A program made the position numbers and the translations under genes. Of a stretch of 55,618 nucleotides of DNA, positions 49,974-55,618 are shown piece after piece (position 1 is the stretch's first letter; the number at the start of each line of letters is the position of its first letter). Source of the stretch: Proteobacteria bacterium ST_bin16. GTDB lineage: Bacteria; Pseudomonadota; Gammaproteobacteria; Burkholderiales; Nitrosomonadaceae. The DNA lies in contig MSXT01000041.1 in assembly GCA_002083595.1 (NCBI GenBank), positions 1 through 55,618 on the forward strand, written 5' to 3'. A model generated the notes under the pieces. The model was not told the origin of the DNA, made no database searches, and saw nothing but the letters and a program-made list of their open reading frames with translations.

Positions 49974-51794
49974 ATGTCCAACGCACTCACTATACTCAAG
50001 GAAGTTTTTGGTTATCCCGCCTTTCGCGGACAACAGGCTGAGGTCATCGAACACCTCGCCAGCGGTGGCGATTGCCTGGTTTTGATGCCGACCGGCGGCG
50101 GTAAATCGCTGTGTTATCAAATTCCGGCGTTGTTGCGCGATGGTGTTGCCATCGTCGTGTCTCCGCTGATCGCCTTGATGCAAAATCAAGTCGCGGCGCT
50201 GCATGAATTAGGGGTACGCGCAGCGGTGCTGAATTCCTCGTTATCGCAGCAAGCCGCAGCGGAAGTTGAACAGAAGCTTCTGGCGGGTGAATACGATTTG
50301 CTGTATGTCGCGCCGGAGCGGTTGTTGACAGCGCGATTCCTCCATCTGATCGCCTGCATTCCAGTTGCGTTGTTTGCCATTGACGAAGCGCATTGTGTGT
50401 CGCAGTGGGGGCATGATTTCCGTCCGGAATACATACAGTTATCGGTTCTGCATGAACGTTTTCCGGACGTGCCGCGTATTGCGCTGACGGCAACGGCCGA
50501 TATGGACACCCGCAAGGAGATTATTGAGCGGCTTGGGTTGGATGAAGCCAGGATTTTTGTTTCCAGTTTTGATCGCCCGAATATCCGCTATCAAATTATC
50601 GATAAAACCAACAGCCGGTCGCAATTACTTTCTTTTCTGAGAACCGAACATTCCGGCGATGCCGGTATCGTGTATTGCCTGTCACGTAAAAAAGCCGAGG
50701 AAACCGCGGCATGGTTGACCGCCCAGGGTTTGCGCGCGGTCGCCTACCACGCCGGCATGAGCATGCAGGAGCGCAGTCTGAATCAGGAAAGATTTCTGCG
50801 CGAGGAAGGTATTGTGATGGTTGCCACCATAGCTTTTGGCATGGGAATTGATAAGCCGGACGTACGGTTTGTCGCGCATCTGGATTTACCCAAAAGCATT
50901 GAAGGTTATTACCAGGAAACCGGCCGCGCCGGGCGCGACGGACAATCGGCCAATGCCTGGATGGTGTACGGTCTTGGCGATGTCATTCAACAGCGGCGCA
51001 TGATCGAAGAATCGGAAGCGCAGCTCAAATTCAAACAAATTGCCGCTCGCAAACTGGAAGCCATGCTGTCACTGTGCGAAACAACCACCTGCCGACGCTT
51101 GCGCATGCTGAGTTATTTCGGTGAAACCACCGATGATATGACGGCGTGCGGCAATTGCGATGTTTGTTTGAATCCGCCACAAGTTTGGGATGCCACGGTG
51201 GAGGTACAAAAAGCGTTATCCTGTGTTTATCGTGCCGGGCAAAATTTCGGTACGGGGCATTTGATCGATATTTTGCGCGGCAATCTGACCGAACGTGTCA
51301 AAGAATGGCATCACGACCGGTTGACTACATTCGGCATCGGTAAAGAATTACCGGAAAAAACCTGGCGCGCGGTATTCCGTCAGATCATCGCACTGGGCCT
51401 GCTATCGGCTGACAGTGTAAGTCATGGCGCATTGCACCTGACCGAAGCAAGCCGCGCCGTGTTGAAGGGGCAGCAAGCCGTACAGCTGCGACTGCAAACC
51501 CAAGCGGGACAGGCATTTGAAAAACGGCAAAGCAGTGATTTGATGTTGCTGGATGCAACCGAACGATATCTTTGGGAGCAATTACGTGCATGGCGCGCAA
51601 AAATGGCTAAAGAACATGGTGTACCGGCGTATGTTATTTTTCACGATGCGACCTTGCGCGAACTGGCGCGGCAGTGTCCGAAAACGCAAGAAGAATTACG
51701 CCAAGTCAGCGGTATCGGCGCGCGCAAGCTTGATAAATATGGCGGCTATCTGATTGAAATCCTTCGCAGTTGTGAGTCAGCAGCAGGACAGTAA
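49974..51794 (+). CDS. recQ: ATP-dependent DNA helicase RecQ
   Basis: A 3'-5' helicase of recombination and repair. From ATG 49974 (MSNALTILKEVFGYPAFRGQQ) it is 606 residues, the usual RecQ length. The frame is open to 49755 but that extension is not RecQ-like. Motifs: MPTGGGKSLCYQIPALL (I), IDEAHCVSQWGHDFRPEY (II), QETGRAGRDG (VI), a zinc site (CETTTCRRLRMLSYFG... CGNCDVC), the RQC region, and an HRDC domain at the end (RELARQCPKTQEELRQVSGIGARKLDKYG). Divergent from glnA. Confidence 0.95.
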   Translation: MSNALTILKEVFGYPAFRGQQAEVIEHLASGGDCLVLMPTGGGKSLCYQIPALLRDGVAIVVSPLIALMQNQVAALHELGVRAAVLNSSLSQQAAAEVEQKLLAGEYDLLYVAPERLLTARFLHLIACIPVALFAIDEAHCVSQWGHDFRPEYIQLSVLHERFPDVPRIALTATADMDTRKEIIERLGLDEARIFVSSFDRPNIRYQIIDKTNSRSQLLSFLRTEHSGDAGIVYCLSRKKAEETAAWLTAQGLRAVAYHAGMSMQERSLNQERFLREEGIVMVATIAFGMGIDKPDVRFVAHLDLPKSIEGYYQETGRAGRDGQSANAWMVYGLGDVIQQRRMIEESEAQLKFKQIAARKLEAMLSLCETTTCRRLRMLSYFGETTDDMTACGNCDVCLNPPQVWDATVEVQKALSCVYRAGQNFGTGHLIDILRGNLTERVKEWHHDRLTTFGIGKELPEKTWRAVFRQIIALGLLSADSVSHGALHLTEASRAVLKGQQAVQLRLQTQAGQAFEKRQSSDLMLLDATERYLWEQLRAWRAKMAKEHGVPAYVIFHDATLRELARQCPKTQEELRQVSGIGARKLDKYGGYLIEILRSCESAAGQ

Positions 51795-51881
51795 ACTACT
51801 TGTTTGAATATTTAGAGTTCTGTTATATACTCGAATCCCTGATTAAATTTGGGTATTTTAAAAAAGAAAGGAACGATTAGA

Positions 51882-52067
51882 ATGATGAAAAAATCAATTT
51901 TTGCTGCAACTTTATTAGTTTTCTTAGCTGCTTGTTCAAACGCAAATATGGGTGATCCCAATGCGAGCGCAGATGATTGTAAGTTTGGCGTAGGTGGTAA
52001 TGGTGAATGCCTCAAAGAAGGACAAGATCCACGTCCTTTCGGCGGAACCAGCAAACCTGGACACTAA
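51882..52067 (+). CDS. Small lipoprotein, unknown function
   Basis: A 61-residue predicted lipoprotein starting at ATG 51882 with AAGGAA about 8 bases upstream. Signal KKSIFAATLLVFLAACSN with the lipidated Cys near residue 17. The mature part is short and Gly-rich with two more cysteines (DDCKFGVGGNGECLKEG) that could form a disulfide. Followed by a clear terminator. No family recognised. The strong ribosome binding site, lipobox and terminator support a real gene. Confidence 0.65.
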   Translation: MMKKSIFAATLLVFLAACSNANMGDPNASADDCKFGVGGNGECLKEGQDPRPFGGTSKPGH

Positions 52068-52091
52068 TCTCCAAGTGTCTAAACATAAAAT

Positions 52092-52119
52092 AAAAAACCG
52101 CCCGAAGTGGCGGTTTTTT
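52092..52119. terminator. Intrinsic terminator, usable on both strands
   Basis: AAAAAACCGCC pairs with GGCGGTTTTTT around a 6-base loop (52092-52102 with 52109-52119). It separates the small lipoprotein gene from the convergent PEP-CTERM gene. Confidence 0.85.
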
Positions 52120-52159
52120 ATTACTACGCAATCCGACCTACATCAGCATCAAGTACAGA

Positions 52160-52753
52160 TTAAATTTGCTTACGACGTGCGGTAAAGCCTATCAAACCTA
52201 ACCCGACCAGTAATATCGCATAAGTATCGGGTTCCGGAACAGGGCTGATAGTACGGGAAAAAGATGTGACGGGATGTGGGTGTGGCGCTAGAGAACCCAC
52301 CGAAAAAACCAGCTCACCCCGATTGAAATTAAGCCCAGCCCAATTGACGTACAAATGGTTTGCATCAAAACTCAAGGTGGGTGTGCCGCTCACCGCGGTA
52401 TTGGAAACCAGACTGAATGATGCAAACGGATTGATACTCGCAGATACATCGCTAATGGCAAAACCATTAAATACAGTAGGCGAGAAATTGCCGCCATGCG
52501 CGAAGGAAATCACGAATTCATCGCCGCTGAAGTCTATGGTACCGAAACCATCAACCACATTAGATATTTCCACACCGGAGTTCACCAGATAATCGCCATT
52601 ACCCGCCGAAGCATACGGCGTACTCAAATTCGGGAAATAGTACTGATAATTGATCGTGTGTCCGTCAAAAACACCGGCATTAGCCATACTGGTGACTGAG
52701 CCCAAGCACAGTGCAACAGAAACCACTACCAATCGAAAATAACTTTGCATCAT
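52160..52753 (-). CDS. PEP-CTERM sorted exported protein
   Basis: A 197-residue exported protein with a signal peptide (to about residue 27, MANAG) and a C-terminal PEP-CTERM tail: VPEPDTYAILLVGLGLIGFTARRK, that is a Pro-Glu-Pro motif, a hydrophobic helix and basic residues. Such proteins are processed by exosortase (EpsH family) and tied to exopolysaccharide production. The middle is beta-rich and Ser/Gly/Asn-rich with no known catalytic motif. No exosortase is in the window. Confidence 0.85.
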   Translation of the reverse strand: MMQSYFRLVVVSVALCLGSVTSMANAGVFDGHTINYQYYFPNLSTPYASAGNGDYLVNSGVEISNVVDGFGTIDFSGDEFVISFAHGGNFSPTVFNGFAISDVSASINPFASFSLVSNTAVSGTPTLSFDANHLYVNWAGLNFNRGELVFSVGSLAPHPHPVTSFSRTISPVPEPDTYAILLVGLGLIGFTARRKQI

Positions 52754-53230
52754 TTCACTCCTTTAAAATTTAACCCGCGCATCAAACAATTCACTGCTAA
52801 ATCATGCTGCCTATGATGCAGTAAGCACTCTGAATTAAATAGGGAAAAGTGTCATGAAATTAATAAGATGAATGCACCGAATGTGCCCTAGTCGGTTTGT
52901 AGTTGGGATTAACCGGGAGGTGAGCGGCTGGTGTCCCGGCCGGCATCGGATTACAACTCGGTTGAATATGGTAAGTGACTAATTTATTGCTGCAATCGTA
53001 ATTACTGCGAATAGGCGATGTACCAGTATACAAGCTGCAAAATGACGGTTTATTCATCCTGGTTGACAGATCAATCTTGAACAGGACCGGCAGTTAATCC
53101 GCAAGCAGTCAAAGAAAAATCATACTTTCTGTAAAACAATACATAAAATCACCATCACAGATCACAAGAAAGTTTTAATGAAACAATCTCACCGTCATAA
53201 AAATACCCAGCTAATGTATTCAGGCAGCGC
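52754..53230. other. Intergenic region upstream of the hydrogenase maturation genes
   Basis: About 477 bases. A 65-codon minus-strand frame (52860-53057, Cys/Pro/Ser-rich, AGG touching the ATG) is possible but unsupported. A plus-strand 18-codon frame (53178-53234) ends in ATGA overlap with the protease gene and could be a leader peptide. No -24/-12 promoter was recognised. Confidence 0.35.
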
Positions 53231-53674
53231 ATGAACAAGCTATTGCTATTCGGCTATGGAAATCCCGGACGCGGGGACGATGCATTAGGCCCCCTGCTAG
53301 TGGAGCATATCGCTCAGTTACGACTGGCGGATGTCGCTTGCCTTGTTGACATGCAATTGCTGATTGAGCATGCTGCGGATTTAACGGGCTTTGACCGGAT
53401 TATATTTGTGGATGCGGATATGTCGTGCCAGGAACCTTTTGAATTTTCAGCCGTGACTACGGAAAAAGACGGCAGTTATACCAGTCATGCCTTAACACCG
53501 GCAGCGTTGCTGTATGTTTACCAGCAAATCCATTCGCATACCGCACCGCCTGCTTTTCTACTGCGCATCCGCGGTTATCGCTTTGAATTGGGAGATTATT
53601 TAAGCATTCAAGCCAATGAAAATCTGGCTGCCGCCATATTAAAAATTCAGCAATGGTATTTACAACAACGATGA
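53231..53674 (+). CDS. NiFe-hydrogenase maturation endopeptidase (HoxW-like)
   Basis: A 147-residue protease that trims the C-terminus of the hydrogenase large subunit after nickel insertion. N-terminal motif LLFGYGNPGRGDDALGPLLVE contains the nickel-binding GDD aspartate; DMQLLIEHAADL resembles the HoxW-type second motif; IIFVDADMS carries the next acidic site; SHALTP has the conserved His. Closest in look to proteases of group-3 (bidirectional or NADP-linked) hydrogenases. The next gene (hupE) overlaps by 4 bases. Confidence 0.8.
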   Translation: MNKLLLFGYGNPGRGDDALGPLLVEHIAQLRLADVACLVDMQLLIEHAADLTGFDRIIFVDADMSCQEPFEFSAVTTEKDGSYTSHALTPAALLYVYQQIHSHTAPPAFLLRIRGYRFELGDYLSIQANENLAAAILKIQQWYLQQR

Positions 53675-54273
53675 AAAAAACGGTTCCGCCATTGAAATTT
53701 TTTTGGCTTTTGTTATTGATCATACCGATTCTGATCGCATCACCCCTGGCTTTTGCGCATACCGGTGACGGACCGCATAACGGGTGGCTGCACGGATTCG
53801 CGCATCCGTTGAGCGGGCTGGACCATATGCTGGCAATGATTGCCGTCGGCTTATGGGCCGCGCAAGCGCATGGTCGTATTGTCTGGCTTTTTCCGCTGAT
53901 TTTTGTCGTGGTGATGGGCTTGGGTGGTTTATTCGGCATGATCGCCCTGCCACTCGCTTTCGCGGAGCACGGCATTATGCTGTCGCTGGTGATTCTAGGT
54001 GCACTACTCGTTTGGCGCCAACATTTACCGCTCAGCGCCAGTGTGCTGTTGATCGGATTATTTGCGCTCAGTCACGGCTATGCGCATGGCAGCGAAATGC
54101 CGCCCAGTATATCGCTGCCCTCCTACGCTGGGGGTTTTATGCTGGCGACGATGCTGTTGCATTTGTGCGGCATCGGCTTGGCCCTGTTGTGCAAAAAATT
54201 TGCCGGCACCCGGTGGATTCGTTTTAGCGGTATCATCATTGCCGGTTATGGCGGTTTTTTATTAATCCCGTAA
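53671..54273 (+). CDS. hupE: HupE/UreJ family protein
   Basis: A 200-residue membrane protein, taking ATG 53671, which overlaps the protease stop (ATGA). A cleavable signal precedes HTGDGPHNGWLHGFAHPLSGLDHMLAMIAVGLWA, the HupE/UreJ metal-binding motif (HPxxGxDHxLAM). About six helices follow, with GHGYAHG-like LSHGYAHGSEMP in the middle. Probably a nickel importer or permease serving the hydrogenase. The upstream ATG at 53653 would extend into the protease frame. Confidence 0.88.
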   Translation: MKKTVPPLKFFWLLLLIIPILIASPLAFAHTGDGPHNGWLHGFAHPLSGLDHMLAMIAVGLWAAQAHGRIVWLFPLIFVVVMGLGGLFGMIALPLAFAEHGIMLSLVILGALLVWRQHLPLSASVLLIGLFALSHGYAHGSEMPPSISLPSYAGGFMLATMLLHLCGIGLALLCKKFAGTRWIRFSGIIIAGYGGFLLIP

Positions 54274-54296
54274 GCCGCCGGATAATGAGGTAATAC

Positions 54297-54638
54297 ATGC
54301 ATGAGCTATCGCTTGCCGAAAGCATCTTACAGCTCATTGAAGACGCCGCGGTTGAGCAAAAATTCACACAAGTCAAAACGGTATGGCTGGAAATCGGCCA
54401 ACTGGCTTGTGTCGAGCAGGAATCGCTGCGTTTCTTTTTTGCTGTGGTAACGGAAGACAGTATCGCCCGGCAGGCCAAGCTGGAAATTATCGAAATCACT
54501 GGACAGGCGATGTGCGATCAATGCCATCAAGTTACTATGATCGCCGCCTACCATCAGGCGTGTCCACAGTGCGGCGGCTATGGGCTGAATGTCACGCAAG
54601 GCGATGGCATGCGCATCAAGGAACTGGAAGTGGAATAA
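54297..54638 (+). CDS. hypA: Hydrogenase nickel incorporation protein HypA
   Basis: A 113-residue metallochaperone. It starts MHELSLAESI (His2 and Glu3 bind nickel). The zinc site is CDQCHQ...CPQCGG (two CxxC motifs). It works with HypB to insert nickel into the hydrogenase large subunit. The HypB gene follows 12 bases later. Confidence 0.93.
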   Translation: MHELSLAESILQLIEDAAVEQKFTQVKTVWLEIGQLACVEQESLRFFFAVVTEDSIARQAKLEIIEITGQAMCDQCHQVTMIAAYHQACPQCGGYGLNVTQGDGMRIKELEVE

Positions 54639-54650
54639 AAGGAATCGATT

Positions 54651-55568
54651 ATGTGTACAACTTGTGGTTGCGGCATTGGGCAAACGCGCATTAACGGTCA
54701 ATCGATGCGGTCGCGGCATCATTCAAATACCCGGCTTCACTATCGCCCGTTGCAATCCGCGCATGATCATGCGCATGAAAAAGTAGCCCCACCCGTAACA
54801 GCCGATCACGCTGCGGATACGCTGCATTTCGGCACCGGCATCGCGGGTACGCACGCGCCCGGTATGAGTCAAACGCGAATGGTGAAAATCGAGCGCGATA
54901 TTCTGGCAAAAAACAACCAATTCGCTGCTGAAAATCGCCGGTATTTAGCCGAGCATGGTATTTTTGCACTGAATCTGGTTTCCAGTCCGGGTTCCGGCAA
55001 AACCACGTTGCTCGTCAAAACGATCGAGATGCTGCGCGACCGGTTCCCGATTGCGGTGATCGAGGGCGATCAGCAAACCGACCACGACGCCGCACGTATC
55101 CGCGCAACCGGTGTCCCGGCATTGCAAATCAACACTGGTAAAGGCTGTCATTTGGATGCGCACATGATCGGCCAAGCTTTACAGCAAATGGTTGTAGCAG
55201 ATAACAGCGTGTTATTCATCGAAAACGTCGGCAATCTGGTGTGTCCATCCGGTTTTGATTTGGGTGAAGCGCACAAAGTGGTCATTCTGTCCGCCACCGA
55301 AGGCGAAGATAAACCGCTGAAATATCCCGACATGTTTCATGCCGCCGATTTAATGTTGCTGAATAAATGCGATTTGCTGCCCCACTTAACTTTTGATGTC
55401 GATTTGACCATTGACTATGCGCACCGCGTTCATCCCGGATTACCCGTGCTGCCAATTTCCGCCACGCAAGGCAGCGGCATGCAGGCCTGGATTGACTGGA
55501 TTAGCGCGGAATGCCTTCGCGCAGCAGCAAGCGAGTCTCCGCAAAATATCGATTCCGCGCTTGGCTAA
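54651..55568 (+). CDS. hypB: Hydrogenase nickel incorporation GTPase HypB
   Basis: A 305-residue SIMIBI-class GTPase. The N-terminal CTTCGCG is the high-affinity nickel motif. A His-rich linker follows (HHSNTRLHYRPLQSAHDHAH). The G domain has LVSSPGSGKTTLL (P-loop), EGDQQTDHDAARI, ENVGNLVCPSGFDLGE (switch and nickel site) and LLNKCDLL. The C-terminus ends at 55568, and 50 bases later the window ends with an open frame that may start the next hyp gene. Last complete gene here. Confidence 0.94.
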   Translation: MCTTCGCGIGQTRINGQSMRSRHHSNTRLHYRPLQSAHDHAHEKVAPPVTADHAADTLHFGTGIAGTHAPGMSQTRMVKIERDILAKNNQFAAENRRYLAEHGIFALNLVSSPGSGKTTLLVKTIEMLRDRFPIAVIEGDQQTDHDAARIRATGVPALQINTGKGCHLDAHMIGQALQQMVVADNSVLFIENVGNLVCPSGFDLGEAHKVVILSATEGEDKPLKYPDMFHAADLMLLNKCDLLPHLTFDVDLTIDYAHRVHPGLPVLPISATQGSGMQAWIDWISAECLRAAASESPQNIDSALG

Positions 55569-55618
55569 TCCACACGATACCACTATCCCGCTGGCTATCA
55601 GCGGCCCTTCCGTTCTAG

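Noticed and set aside
52860..53057. 65-codon minus-strand frame upstream of the hydrogenase genes
   Set aside because: No signal, domain or properly spaced ribosome binding site. Kept only as a note in the intergenic entry.
1..55618. DGR reverse transcriptase or template repeat within the window
   Set aside because: No RT-like ORF was seen, and a by-eye search for the GFRLAR flank found only the three FGS copies. Any DGR machinery would have to be outside.
1..55618. CRISPR array, insertion sequence, prophage or integrase
   Set aside because: No regularly spaced repeats, transposase or integrase motifs were found, and no tRNA-linked attachment repeats next to the tRNA-Lys gene.

Overview
The window looks like chromosome of a chemolithoautotrophic betaproteobacterium, most like the Nitrosomonas group. 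This is inferred from the gene repertoire: a two-domain multicopper oxidase beside a His-rich cupredoxin, an SbtA-type bicarbonate transporter with a PII-like partner, a PEP-CTERM protein, fused AroK-AroB and CysN-CysC enzymes, and proteobacterial housekeeping genes (fur, bamE, dapB/C/D, hemE, glnA, recQ). No rRNA, CRISPR array, transposase or phage gene was seen. There is one tRNA gene, tRNA-Lys(UUU).

Layout. 1-5.8 kb: a small membrane protein, an HI0933-family flavoprotein, a DUF2909 protein, miaA, a BON-domain lipoprotein, then dapD and dapC on the minus strand. 6.0-13.4 kb: an accessory minus-strand cluster, transcribed from a broken FGE-sulfatase (FGS) gene through a TIR-domain protein, a MoxR AAA+ ATPase, a SAV_2336/vWA-like protein fused to a second FGS domain, and a third FGS gene. 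13.9-21 kb: housekeeping genes (DUF4156 lipoprotein, DUF5995 protein, mdh, a lytic transglycosylase, fur, bamE, dapB, apaH, a PlsC-type acyltransferase). 21.2-24.8 kb: a PII-like protein, SbtA and an OmpR-type two-component pair. 24.8-33.3 kb: hemE, dgt, aroKB and an RND efflux pair. 33.6-36.3 kb: multicopper oxidase and cupredoxin. 36.5-41.5 kb: galU, galE, cysNC, cysD. 41.9-52.8 kb: tRNA-Lys, an AtzF-C-like protein, a DinG-type helicase, an MscS-like protein, xth, two DUF4124 proteins, glnA, recQ, a small lipoprotein and a PEP-CTERM protein. 53.2 kb to the end: the start of a NiFe-hydrogenase maturation operon (HoxW-like protease, HupE, HypA, HypB).

The main point of interest is the 6.0-13.4 kb cluster. 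TIR, MoxR and SAV_2336/vWA genes overlap like a translationally coupled operon and resemble MoxR-vWA NTP-dependent conflict (defence) systems. All three FGS domains lack the catalytic cysteine pair of true formylglycine-generating enzymes. Each ends in a segment where framework codons are nearly constant while 12 aligned positions vary, and every codon at those positions ends in C or T. That is the footprint expected of a diversity-generating retroelement (DGR) rewriting AAC/AAT template codons. No template repeat or reverse transcriptase is visible here, so diversification would have to act from elsewhere or be historic. Two single in-frame TAA codons interrupt members of this cluster, and one FGS gene appears to have lost its stop codon by a one-base deletion. 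The cluster may therefore be decaying, phase-locked or undergoing remodelling.
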